Below, piece after piece: positions 5,605-13,592 of a stretch of 13,756 nucleotides of DNA (positions are counted from its first letter, which is position 1; the number at the start of each line of letters is the position of its first letter). This stretch comes from Kiritimatiellia bacterium. GTDB taxonomy: Bacteria; Verrucomicrobiota; Kiritimatiellia; UBA8416; JABMPJ01. The stretch covers positions 1-13,756 of the forward strand of contig JAOZSS010000047.1 of assembly GCA_029939545.1 (NCBI GenBank). The letters run 5' to 3'. A program made the position numbers and the translations under genes. A model generated the notes under the pieces. The model had not been told where the DNA came from, did not search any database, and was given only the letters and a program-made list of their open reading frames with translations.

Positions 5605-8600
5605 GGTTTTGCCTCCGGCGTATCATCTGCGGTGGGGCGCTGTCTGCGGGTACACAGGTCGTAGAGAATGGGCATCACGATCAGCGTGAGCAGTCCGGAA
5701 ACGAGAATGCCGCCAACGGCTGCAATGCCGACGCTATTCCGCAATTCCGCGCCGATGCCGCGCCCCAGCGCAAGAGGCAGCATACCAAGCACGGCGGCCA
5801 ACGTAATCATGATGATGGGCCGGAAACGTTCACAGGCGGCCGTGATCATCGCTTTATGATGAGGAATACCTTCAGCTACATGCACGTTGAACTGGTCCAT
5901 GATCAGGATGGCGTTGTTCACCACGATACCAATCATCATGACTGTGCCCATCATGACAAACATGTCGAGACTCGCGCCAGCGAGGCCGAGAGCCCAGAGC
6001 ATGCCGATCAGGCCGAGGGGAAGCGTCACAAGGATCAATGCCGGTTGCCGGAACGATTCCAGAATGGCCGCCAAAGCTAATACCACCAGTACAATGCCGA
6101 TGAGTCCGGCTTCGCCCATCGCGACCTGGGCCTCTCCCATGATCTCAGCCATTCGGGCAAACTTCAGGCGGTAGCCAGGAGGCAGATTCCCTTCCTCCTT
6201 CATGGCGGTTTCAATCTTCTGGATCGCTGTACCCAACGGTAGATCGGCATCCAAGTTTGAAAACAACTTGGAGACGCGCTGCTTATCCACACGGGTAATC
6301 TGGATGGGAGCGACGCCGGGCTCTACGCGCGCCAGTCCTGTGAGTGGAATGGGGTATCCGGGAGCGCCGGGAAGCTGGAACTGCTCCACCTGCTCGTTCC
6401 CTGGCACTTCATCCAGTTTTACGACAATGTCATACGTCCGGCCGCTTTGCTTGAACGTGCCGGCATCCATCCCTTCCACGTTCGCACGCAGATTCATACC
6501 TAAGGCGGTGGCTGGAATCCCCAGGTCGGCAAGGACCGGTCGGTTCGGGAGTATACGTATCTCCGGCTTGCCTGATCGCACCGTCGTATCGACGTCCTGA
6601 AAACCGGGCATGTTGGCGGTCAGCTTCTTTGCCCGAAGGGCCACTTGATCCAGCGTTGCGAGATCCTCACCGCTGATTTCCAACTCCACCGGCATGCTTT
6701 GCCCGCCCATCGGTGTGGCAATGGACACGGTCACAATTGCTCCGGGAAACGTATGCGTACGTTCACGAATCATAGCCAAAAGCTCATTCATGGTTTGGCT
6801 GCGCTCCGTACGTTCTGAAAATCGCAGGAGAAGCTGGCCTAAATGCACGCCTTCGGAAGACTGGCCAATCACACCCTCCACCTTACCGACCATGGCCAGA
6901 ACGTGCCGCAACTCCGGGAGATCCGAAAGGCGTTCCTCCGCTTGGCGGACGCGTGCCTTGGTCTGCTCAAGGCTGCTTCGTGTAGGAAATTCGAGTTTGA
7001 CGTATACTTCGCCCTTGTCCATGTCGGGGAAGAACCCAAAACCCAAATTGCCACCCACCCAGAACGAATGCAGCAGCATACCCAGTACACCGACGATCAC
7101 CAGAATCGCAGCCCAGCGATGCCGTTCATTGAATTGAAGAGTCCGGCGATACACACTCAGCAAGCGTCCGAAACCACGGTTCCATCCGGTCTCCATTCTG
7201 TGCAACAGCCCCCCGGCTTGCGGGTTACGCGGCTTCAGAAGCAACGAGCAGAGCATCGGAGTCAAGCTGAACGAGAGGAACAGGGACACCACGGTCATGA
7301 TGAACATCGTCCAGGCGATCGGCCTGAAGAACACGCCCATAAGGCTACCCATCGCCGCTAGAGGGAAGAGCACAACCATATTGGTTCCGGCACTGGCGAG
7401 CACGGCGACAAATGCCTCCTTTGCACCCAATCGGGCTGCCTCTTTGGGATCGCCCGTTTCGTCAAGATGTTTCACAATGGCTTCCAGCACGACAATGGAG
7501 TTCGTGACCAGAACACCGACTGACATGCCGATGGCTATGAGCGTGGATACGTTGAGTGTGAATTCGCTCATGTGCATGAAGAAGAGGCCAATGACGATTG
7601 TCAGGGGCATGGTGATGGACACAACCAGCAAGGCACGCAGATTGTACAGGAAGAGAAAGAGTATCGCGGCAGTCATGGCGACGCCTTGGAGCACATTGAT
7701 CCATGCGCTCCAGTTCGTGGCTTCGATGAACGTCCCGTCGTCCGTGATCCATATCAGTTCCATTCCCCCCGGCAATCGGTCTCGAAGTGTGTCCACCGCC
7801 GTGCGGATCCGCTTTGCAACGGCAGCCGCGTTGGCGTCCGCCTTCTTGACTATGCGGATGGCGACGCAGGGATGGCCATCAACGGCGGCGACCTGACGTA
7901 ACTCGTCGCTGTCAAGTTCGACCCTCCCGACATCACGAATGTAGCATCGGCGTCCGCCTGCTCCGGTCAGTTCAAGATTCTCGATGCGGGAGAACTCAGC
8001 ATAGTCAGCGTCAAACTTGATGCTGTGCTCGATACCGTCGCCACGGATGCGCCCGACAGGGATCAAACGCACACCAGCTTGGATGGCCTGCACGACCTGC
8101 ATTGATGAAAGTCCATGCGCCGCCAGTTGTCCACGGTCCAGTGTGACATGTACTTCGCGCTCGGAGCCGCCAATCAGTTCGACATCCGCCACGCCACGCA
8201 GGATGGAAAGGCTGTCGCGCAACGCATTGTCAGCATAGTCATACAGGTCGTCGAGCGGTGCCTGTCCTGTCAGTGCCAGCGTTACGACAGGCTTCGCGTT
8301 CACGTCAAACTTCTGGATCATTGGATCTTCGATGCCCATGGGGAAGTCGGAACGTACAAGGTCGAGCTTCTCCCGCACATCAGTTGCCGCAACATCGACG
8401 TCTACTCCGATTTCGAACTCGAGCATTGTCTGGCACATGTTGTCCATACACACGGACGAGATATGCTTCAGTCCGTCAATCGTCCCTACCGAGTCCTCAA
8501 TACGTTTCGCAACATCTGTTTCAATTTCAGCGGGTCCAGCGCCTGGATAGATCGTGACGATTGTGATGAAGGGAAGGTCCGATCTGGGCATCAGTTCCAG

Positions 8601-8699
8601 CCCCATCTTGCTACCCGCATTCAAACCAAGGAAGGCCAGCCCGATAATCAGGCATGACATGGCGATGGGGCGTTTGATGGCTGCGTTAGAAAGAAACAC
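5601..8699 (-). CDS. RND-family efflux pump (HAE1/AcrB-like)
   Basis: A 1032-aa inner-membrane pump, close to the usual 1020-1050. The N-terminal helix (MFLSNAAIKRPIAMSCLII) precedes periplasmic porter domain 1 (about 30-330), helices 2-6 (about 335-490), the second helix-plus-porter half and the C-terminal helices (about 865-1015). I chose a GTG start at 8699: GGAGG lies 6 nt upstream, the protein then begins like relatives, and it overlaps the adaptor gene by only 14 bp. Oddity: the AcrB relay residues D407, D408 and K940 correspond to T399, N400 (GVLVTNSIVV) and N928 (GIVVNNAILI), so the canonical proton pathway is missing. The substrate is unknown; the surroundings suggest metals, but a drug or metabolite is equally possible. 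Confidence 0.95.
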   Translation of the reverse strand: MFLSNAAIKRPIAMSCLIIGLAFLGLNAGSKMGLELMPRSDLPFITIVTIYPGAGPAEIETDVAKRIEDSVGTIDGLKHISSVCMDNMCQTMLEFEIGVDVDVAATDVREKLDLVRSDFPMGIEDPMIQKFDVNAKPVVTLALTGQAPLDDLYDYADNALRDSLSILRGVADVELIGGSEREVHVTLDRGQLAAHGLSSMQVVQAIQAGVRLIPVGRIRGDGIEHSIKFDADYAEFSRIENLELTGAGGRRCYIRDVGRVELDSDELRQVAAVDGHPCVAIRIVKKADANAAAVAKRIRTAVDTLRDRLPGGMELIWITDDGTFIEATNWSAWINVLQGVAMTAAILFLFLYNLRALLVVSITMPLTIVIGLFFMHMSEFTLNVSTLIAIGMSVGVLVTNSIVVLEAIVKHLDETGDPKEAARLGAKEAFVAVLASAGTNMVVLFPLAAMGSLMGVFFRPIAWTMFIMTVVSLFLSFSLTPMLCSLLLKPRNPQAGGLLHRMETGWNRGFGRLLSVYRRTLQFNERHRWAAILVIVGVLGMLLHSFWVGGNLGFGFFPDMDKGEVYVKLEFPTRSSLEQTKARVRQAEERLSDLPELRHVLAMVGKVEGVIGQSSEGVHLGQLLLRFSERTERSQTMNELLAMIRERTHTFPGAIVTVSIATPMGGQSMPVELEISGEDLATLDQVALRAKKLTANMPGFQDVDTTVRSGKPEIRILPNRPVLADLGIPATALGMNLRANVEGMDAGTFKQSGRTYDIVVKLDEVPGNEQVEQFQLPGAPGYPIPLTGLARVEPGVAPIQITRVDKQRVSKLFSNLDADLPLGTAIQKIETAMKEEGNLPPGYRLKFARMAEIMGEAQVAMGEAGLIGIVLVVLALAAILESFRQPALILVTLPLGLIGMLWALGLAGASLDMFVMMGTVMMIGIVVNNAILIMDQFNVHVAEGIPHHKAMITAACERFRPIIMITLAAVLGMLPLALGRGIGAELRNSVGIAAVGGILVSGLLTLIVMPILYDLCTRRQRPTADDTPEAKP

Positions 8700-9876
8700 G
8701 GCTATCCTCCACCAGGCTGACGGCATCGCCGTCGTTCGCCAGATCCTGCCCCTGCACAATGATCTGAGGACTATTAGCGGGGAGTCCATCCAGAATCTCG
8801 ATGAGTCCATCATTCTTGATTCCGGTTCTTACGGCCATTTGGACCGCTTTGCCATTCTGCACGGCGAGAATGATCTGCTGACCGTTCCGCACAAGCACTG
8901 CATTGACCGGCACACCCCGTCCGGAATGACGATCAATCACGATCTCAATGTCAGCAAGCATACCGGCAACTACTCCCGCCGGAGGTGACGCAAGCCGGGC
9001 CTTCACCTCGAACGTACGAAAGCGTTCATCAACAGTTGGGGCGCGGTAGGAAATGGGGATTTCCCCAAGGTCCACCCCGTTGACGCGTACACGCACCTGT
9101 GATTGAGTCGGTGTGATCTGGCGATAGTATTGTGCCGGGGCAAACCCCGACACTTCGATTGAAGATGGATCGTCAATGCGAAACACAGGATTGCCGCTCT
9201 GCACCATCTCTCCCAATTCATGGTGCCTCAGACTAATCACGCCATCAATCGGTGCTCGGATTGTGGCGTCAGCCAGGTCCCGCTTCGCGATGGCAAGAAC
9301 GGACTCAGCCTGCTTGACCCGAGTCTCGGACAGTTGTACCTGTGCAGTGGCAACTTTATGCCCGGCAGCAGCGGCAGTCATCCCCGTTTCAGCCTCCTCA
9401 AGGCGATGTACGGTCACGGCGTTATCGTCGGCTAGCTGACGGAAGCGCCTTAGGTCTCTCTCTGTCTGGCTCAGGTCAGAGGCGGCACGCTCTGCGGCGG
9501 CAAGGCTCACATCCAAGGCGCTCTTCGCCACGTCTACGTCGTGCCGTCGAGTCTCGACCATTCGTATTAGTTTCTCTGCGTCGAGTTGACACAGGGCTTG
9601 CCCTTGGGTGACCGAATGCCCCTCATCGACGAGAAGTTCCTCGATCGTCCCCCCGGTCTTTGCAGGCACGAGAGCGCACTTATCCGAAACCACACTCCCC
9701 TGCAATATCAATGATTGCAGGAAGGTCGCCTCGCGGGCCAACGCAACAGCCACAGGAATGGCTTCTCCCTCCCCACGGCCCTCCGCATCCTTCTTCTTCC
9801 CGCAACCCAGCACGGTCAAACTGACGACAATGCCGAGAATGAAATGTCTCCATCTGAATCCGTTTGTCATGTCCAT
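8686..9876 (-). CDS. Lipoprotein membrane-fusion adaptor of RND system (HlyD/AcrA family)
   Basis: A 396-aa periplasmic adaptor linking the RND pump to the TolC-like channel. The signal ends in the lipobox VLGC (C25), so it is probably an inner-membrane-anchored lipoprotein. The order is typical: a lipoyl half (GTIEELLVDEGHSVTQGQ, about 75-92), an alpha-helical coiled-coil hairpin (about 100-205), the second lipoyl half (ATIRAPIDGVIS), a beta-barrel and a membrane-proximal domain (RVSF end). GGAG lies 7 nt before the ATG. It begins 40 bp after tolC and overlaps the pump start by 14 bp. Confidence 0.93.
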   Translation of the reverse strand: MDMTNGFRWRHFILGIVVSLTVLGCGKKKDAEGRGEGEAIPVAVALAREATFLQSLILQGSVVSDKCALVPAKTGGTIEELLVDEGHSVTQGQALCQLDAEKLIRMVETRRHDVDVAKSALDVSLAAAERAASDLSQTERDLRRFRQLADDNAVTVHRLEEAETGMTAAAAGHKVATAQVQLSETRVKQAESVLAIAKRDLADATIRAPIDGVISLRHHELGEMVQSGNPVFRIDDPSSIEVSGFAPAQYYRQITPTQSQVRVRVNGVDLGEIPISYRAPTVDERFRTFEVKARLASPPAGVVAGMLADIEIVIDRHSGRGVPVNAVLVRNGQQIILAVQNGKAVQMAVRTGIKNDGLIEILDGLPANSPQIIVQGQDLANDGDAVSLVEDSRVSF

Positions 9877-9916
9877 CTATGCACTCCAGATATTCGCTGC
9901 TTTTCTCTTGTATGAA

Positions 9917-11242
9917 TCATTTCCCATCATTCGCAACGAGAGTCCCCGTCGCCCGCTGAAGACTACGGCGTGCCATCACATGCTGAAAGACCGCTGCCGT
10001 ATAGCCTTGACGGCTGCTCGTGAGTGATAGTTGTGCACTCAGCACGTTGATCTGTTGCTCTATCCCCTGATCGTATCCTCGCTGTGCCAGCCGTAGCGCT
10101 TCTTCCGCTTGGGCGACATTTGCCCTTCGCGCTTCCACAAGTTTGGCTGCGGTCTCTATATCTTCCAAGGCTTGGGCCACTTGCAAACGCATCCCTGACA
10201 AGAGATCCTCCCGTCGCAGCTCGGCCTGTCGCAGGCGGGCCGCTTCCTGTTGGATCTTCCCTTTCACTTCTAAACCGTCGAACAAGGGAAACTCCGCCCG
10301 GATACCCGCTGACCAGGACACTTCCCATTCGTCGGCGAAATCCCGGTCGGGGTTCCCGTATCGAGTTGCACCGAAGAGCCCTAGCGTCGGACGCCCTCTG
10401 CCTCGGGCGACCGCGACCGCTTCGCGTTGAGCCACGACAGCCTGCTCCGCTGCGGCAATATCGTGGCGGTTCGCAACGGCTTGGGCAATGGCGTTGGAGT
10501 AACTCAGGTCAAGCGGCTCAAACTGAAGTACACCGGAGACCTTTCGTGGATCGTCAAACGGCAACTCCAGATTGCGCAGGAGAGAGAGGCGTGCCTTGCG
10601 TACGGAGTTGCCGACGGCAATTCTCTCAGATGCCCGACTGCTGACTTGCTCCTCGGCCCGCAGGAGATCGAAGCGCGTAGCCATCCCCTGCTTGGATCGC
10701 GATTGGACATCGCGCAAGTTCTGCTCCGCAATATCGACAGCTTCACGTACCACCGCAAGGTTTTGTCGGGCCAGCAACACACGATTGAACAGAGCATGTA
10801 CTTGGTAGGCCTGTTCCGACCGGCTGTGAGCGATGCGTCGGTCCACGGCACGATCATTCGCTTTGGCCATGCGCAAAGCGGCTCGCAAGGAGCCACCGGC
10901 ATACAGCGCTTGGCTCAGCTCGGCGACAGCTTCGTAGTTGTCTACCTGCCCCAGTTCGAATGCCCCATTCTCCATTTCGAACGACGGCACGTCGTCAAGA
11001 CGGATATACTGAGCGCGCAAGTCCAGATGCGGGAGGGTGTGTGATCGTACTGAGGTCGTCAGCCCATCTGCAATCTCTTGCTCTTCACGGACAGCGCGAA
11101 GCCCCAGATTCTGCTGTTCGGCAATCATTAGAGCATCGGCCAATGTGAGCGCATTTGTCGCTTGCAGCAAGGATTCCTCCGCACCCGTGCACACTTGTAC
11201 AACGACGGTCAGGATGGCCAGCCAGACGAGATTCTTGTTCAT
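9917..11242 (-). CDS. TolC-family outer-membrane efflux protein
   Basis: A 441-aa protein forming the outer-membrane channel and periplasmic tunnel. A Sec signal (MNKNLVWLAILTVVVQVCTG) is probably cleaved near A21. Two repeated OEP halves follow. Each begins with a helical segment containing a conserved N (ALMIAEQQNLGLRAV, and AIAQAVANRHDIAAAEQAV), passes through a short strand region (YEAVAELSQALYAGG; VSWSAGIRAEFPLFDG) and returns through long coiled-coil helices. It overlaps the TetR stop by one base (TGATG), so translation is coupled. The partners are the adaptor and pump downstream. Confidence 0.93.
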   Translation of the reverse strand: MNKNLVWLAILTVVVQVCTGAEESLLQATNALTLADALMIAEQQNLGLRAVREEQEIADGLTTSVRSHTLPHLDLRAQYIRLDDVPSFEMENGAFELGQVDNYEAVAELSQALYAGGSLRAALRMAKANDRAVDRRIAHSRSEQAYQVHALFNRVLLARQNLAVVREAVDIAEQNLRDVQSRSKQGMATRFDLLRAEEQVSSRASERIAVGNSVRKARLSLLRNLELPFDDPRKVSGVLQFEPLDLSYSNAIAQAVANRHDIAAAEQAVVAQREAVAVARGRGRPTLGLFGATRYGNPDRDFADEWEVSWSAGIRAEFPLFDGLEVKGKIQQEAARLRQAELRREDLLSGMRLQVAQALEDIETAAKLVEARRANVAQAEEALRLAQRGYDQGIEQQINVLSAQLSLTSSRQGYTAAVFQHVMARRSLQRATGTLVANDGK

Positions 11243-11889
11243 CAGCGGCCACCTTCCTGTACGGCTATGAGCTGTTCCAGATAGGTTTTGCGAACGACCT
11301 CCATTTGCTCATCCAAGGGAACCGACATCCCTTTTCTGCTCCAGTATGCGAAGAAAGCGTTGATCATCCCCTCCAGCGCAAGAGCCGCGTAGAGCGGGTC
11401 CAGTCGGCGGATGACCCCTTCAGTCATCGCCTGATCAAGCAGGCTAGCCAGCTCTTCGATGTAGGAGTCATAGAGACCCTGGCAGCTCTCGGGAATCGCG
11501 CTTTCCGGGGTGACCCTTCCGGCTAGACTTGAGTCCATCAAAAGCCGTATAAAGCCGCCGTGTTCCTGTGCGTGCCGCAAACGCGATTGTACGCCACTGG
11601 CGATGACATCCATTGCCTCCTGTGGTTCAGCAGTCGCCTGACGGAACGTAACAAGGAAGTCCTCGGCTATTTTTGCCATTACCTCTGAACGCAGGCCTTC
11701 CTTGCTCTCAAAAAAAGTGTAAATCGCACCAACGGAGAATTCGGCTTCGTGTGCGATTTCTTCCACCGTCGCACGGTCAAAGCCCTTCTCTACAAAGACT
11801 CGTTCCGCCGCTTCAAGTATCTCTCGTCTATGCCTGAGCTTCTCTCGCTCGCGGCGCGTCATTTGCTTGACTGTGTTTGCCGTTGTCAT
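11242..11889 (-). CDS. TetR/AcrR-family transcriptional regulator
   Basis: A 215-aa repressor, first gene of the efflux operon and thus probably its autoregulator. The N-terminal helix-turn-helix is clear: RREILEAAERVFVEKGFDRATVEEIA, then the recognition part FSVGAIYTFFESKEGL (about 51-66). The C-terminal ligand domain (about 75-215) is variable, as is normal for the family, so the inducer cannot be predicted. I chose the ATG at 11889, with AAAGG 8 nt upstream and the typical distance to the HTH. A longer GTG-started version from 11958 would run through the putative operator and adds no conserved residues. Confidence 0.9.
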   Translation of the reverse strand: MTTANTVKQMTRREREKLRHRREILEAAERVFVEKGFDRATVEEIAHEAEFSVGAIYTFFESKEGLRSEVMAKIAEDFLVTFRQATAEPQEAMDVIASGVQSRLRHAQEHGGFIRLLMDSSLAGRVTPESAIPESCQGLYDSYIEELASLLDQAMTEGVIRRLDPLYAALALEGMINAFFAYWSRKGMSVPLDEQMEVVRKTYLEQLIAVQEGGR

Positions 11890-11910
11890 TCCAGATACCT
11901 TTTGATAGTG

Positions 11911-11921
11911 AACTGCCAGTT
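11911..11921. promoter_or_regulatory. Candidate TetR operator palindrome
   Basis: AACTG-C-CAGTT is a perfect 5-1-5 palindrome centred about 27 bp before the regulator's ATG, a usual place for an autoregulatory site. No strong -35/-10 pair is visible; a weak TTTACT (11984-11989) with TAAGAG (11962-11967) lies upstream. The palindrome is short and chance is possible. Confidence 0.3.
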
Positions 11922-12197
11922 GCTCGTCTGATTCTCTATTCGTTTTCTGAATGGGCACTCACTCTTACAAGGCGCGGATCGTAAGTAAAGGACAAAGTGT
12001 ACCGAGATGGCAACGCGAGCGTTTGATGATGTCTTGCCTGCCATTTGAGAGGGAGAGAAGAGCGCGCGTTGCGCAATAATGATGTTCCGCGCCACGCCAT
12101 GGTGTGGGAACGGGGGCTGCGTACCGTCCAAGACGCTGATTCGCGCGGCGGAAGCCCATCACCGGCACACATCGCATGCCTTATGCTCTCCATCAAT
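11922..12197. other. Leader region of the efflux operon, no gene seen
   Basis: This stretch between the TetR gene and the receptor remnant probably carries the efflux promoter. ORFs pass through it in several frames but have no start signals or recognisable motifs. It includes the inner arm of the 12-bp inverted repeat listed separately. Confidence 0.4.
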
Positions 12198-12209
12198 TCA
12201 GCGTCTTGG
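12128..12209. repeat. 12-bp perfect inverted repeat with 58-bp spacer
   Basis: CCAAGACGCTGA (12128-12139) and its exact reverse complement TCAGCGTCTTGG (12198-12209). The outer arm overlaps the stop of the receptor remnant's reading frame. There is no T-run, so it is a poor candidate for an intrinsic terminator. It could be the ends of a small eroded insertion or a transcript hairpin with a large loop. Confidence 0.4.
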
Positions 12210-12841
12210 CGATTCAGCACCCGGACCCGGAGCCAATTGGAAGGATACAGGAATCTCAAGCGTGACGGGAGCCAGGAGTTGTTCGGGTGACGGTGTTTCG
12301 ACTTCGTCGGTTCTGGCAGAGTCGAACCGGGTGAGATCTGACAGGTTCGGCGCACGAAAGCCTTGCAAAATGCCGGCAAAAACATTCCATAATTCGTGAT
12401 CGTCGAGATAGTACAGCAGCCGAGCGCTTCCGACCATATCGTCCCAGTCGCCTGAAACAGACATGGCGTCACCGGTCAGAGGGTCTTCGACGGAGTCCGC
12501 ATCCGCCTGTGCATACTCGTAGCGTCCACCGAGGCGGACTGATTCGACTCGCGCAATGTGCAAGTTCTCCGCGCTTCCGTACCGATAGTAAAGACGACGA
12601 TCCCAAGTGCTGCCCGGCCTGAGATCTTGGACACCCCGCGTGATCGCATTGACGGTGCCACCGATGGCGTCACTGCCGTACAACATCGAGAATGGGCCGC
12701 GAGCTACTTCGATCCGACTCAGGCCGAGGGCATCAACCGTGTTCCAGTATGGGTTTGGACCATCCACGACGCACCGCCGTGACATATTGCCGCCAGTATC
12801 GACGCATCCACATCTTCCGGTCCCTTCGCGAACGCTTCGCC
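12198..12841 (-). pseudogene. TonB-dependent outer-membrane receptor remnant
   Basis: From about 12764 to 12546 the frame encodes the end of a plug domain: DGPNPYWNTVDALGLSRIEV, ARGPFSMLYGSDAIGGTVNA and a WDRRLYYRYGSAENLH strand. It then jumps, with the frame kept, near 12546 to a late barrel segment (GGRYEYAQADADSVEDPLTG, then WNVFAGILQGFRAPNLSDLT, ending near ETPSPE at about 12282). Intact receptors have well over 600 residues, and roughly 200 or more are missing between these parts. Signal peptide, TonB box, start codon and the last barrel strands are also absent. The tail to 12198 is unrelated. It once imported an iron or other metal complex; it cannot form a barrel now. Confidence 0.75.
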
Positions 12842-12976
12842 TTAGTGCTCGGGTGCGTTGGTGACATGAGCCACGAGTACCACGAGGTCTTTCGGGCGGA
12901 ATGCGGTAGGTGCGTCCAGAGGATGGCTCAGAAGTGGGAGCGAGATCTCCTTGTCGTGCCAGCATTGTTCAGCCAT
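12842..12976 (-). CDS. 44-aa ORF coupled to the methyltransferase, perhaps a truncated gene
   Basis: The start is strongly marked: AGGAGG lies 4 nt before an ATG that overlaps the methyltransferase stop by 8 bp. The product begins MAEQCWHDKEISLPLL and continues HPLDAPTAFRPKDLV before a stop after APEH. The PLL-hP-DAPTAF-P segment looks like the beginning of a longer enzyme. It faintly recalls N-termini of some nucleoside-phosphorylase-like proteins, but I would not name it. The following sequence is the decayed receptor, so the rest of this gene was probably lost at the same rearrangement junction. Confidence 0.45.
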   Translation of the reverse strand: MAEQCWHDKEISLPLLSHPLDAPTAFRPKDLVVLVAHVTNAPEH

Positions 12977-13592
12977 CTATCCTCCTGTACATGGTGTAAA
13001 TATACGGTCTTGGATCGCCGTTCGGATTGAGATACGTGTGGTCAAACTGTGAAACCAAATCAAATGATTCGCCCAGTCTTTCCGACAGTTCTCCCACGGC
13101 GTACCTGTGCAAAGTCAGACCGGCGCATTTTGGCGCTCCGTGCTCTGAAAACTCGGCGAAAACAGCATGGCCACCCACTCGTAATACATCCTTCAGGTTT
13201 TTGAAATAGCCTTCGATGGTATCCTTGTCAGTCAGGAAGTGCAGCACGGCCCGGTCAATCCATATGTCCGCCGCCGGAACGTCGACTGGAACGGGCTGCG
13301 ATATATCCTTGCAGAGCCAGTGAATCGCATCACGCTTGTCCGTGTGTCTCTCTTTGACCCTGTCCAAAGCCGCGCTACTGATATCATTCAGTATCAATCG
13401 CGCGCCCTTTGTGAGAAGCGCGTCAATCAATACCGACGTACCAGCGCCGGGAAGGAAGACTCTGGGGGATTTCCATTCCGGGATCTTCGCCATCAACGCC
13501 AAGGTCGGGGCTGCTTTCTCTTCATACCACCCCAACCGGGCATCTTTGGTTTTATCGAAGATCCGATCCCAATGTTTAGCGTTTGATTTCAT
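12969..13592 (-). CDS. Class I SAM-dependent methyltransferase
   Basis: A 207-aa cytoplasmic methyltransferase of the small TPMT/TehB-like group (HWDRIFDKTKDARLGWYEE at the start). Motif I is VFLPGAGTSVLIDAL (about 45-59), the acidic ribose-binding residue is in ILNDISSAALD (D70), and a DIWIDRAVLHFL segment matches motif post-II. It lacks the conserved cysteines of ArsM arsenite methyltransferases, so arsenic methylation is not supported; a thiol, selenium, tellurium or small-molecule substrate is possible. I chose the ATG at 13592, which overlaps the ATPase stop as ATGA, with AAGG just upstream. An in-frame ATG at 13640 would lie deep in the ATPase gene. Confidence 0.85.
   Translation of the reverse strand: MKSNAKHWDRIFDKTKDARLGWYEEKAAPTLALMAKIPEWKSPRVFLPGAGTSVLIDALLTKGARLILNDISSAALDRVKERHTDKRDAIHWLCKDISQPVPVDVPAADIWIDRAVLHFLTDKDTIEGYFKNLKDVLRVGGHAVFAEFSEHGAPKCAGLTLHRYAVGELSERLGESFDLVSQFDHTYLNPNGDPRPYIYTMYRRIDG

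Noticed and set aside
8700..8813. 38-residue N-terminal extension of the RND pump
   Set aside because: It overlaps the adaptor gene, and a GTG with a strong GGAGG at 8699 gives the expected N-terminus for the family.
11890..11958. 23-residue N-terminal extension of the TetR regulator
   Set aside because: It is not conserved in character and crosses the putative operator. The ATG at 11889 has a usable ribosome site.
11936..12472. 178-aa minus-strand ORF overlapping the receptor remnant and the TetR leader
   Set aside because: It is out of frame with the visible receptor motifs, and its composition does not look like a protein family.
12969..13592. ArsM-type arsenite methyltransferase
   Set aside because: The methyltransferase is shorter than ArsM and lacks its conserved cysteines, so an arsenic substrate is not supported by sequence.
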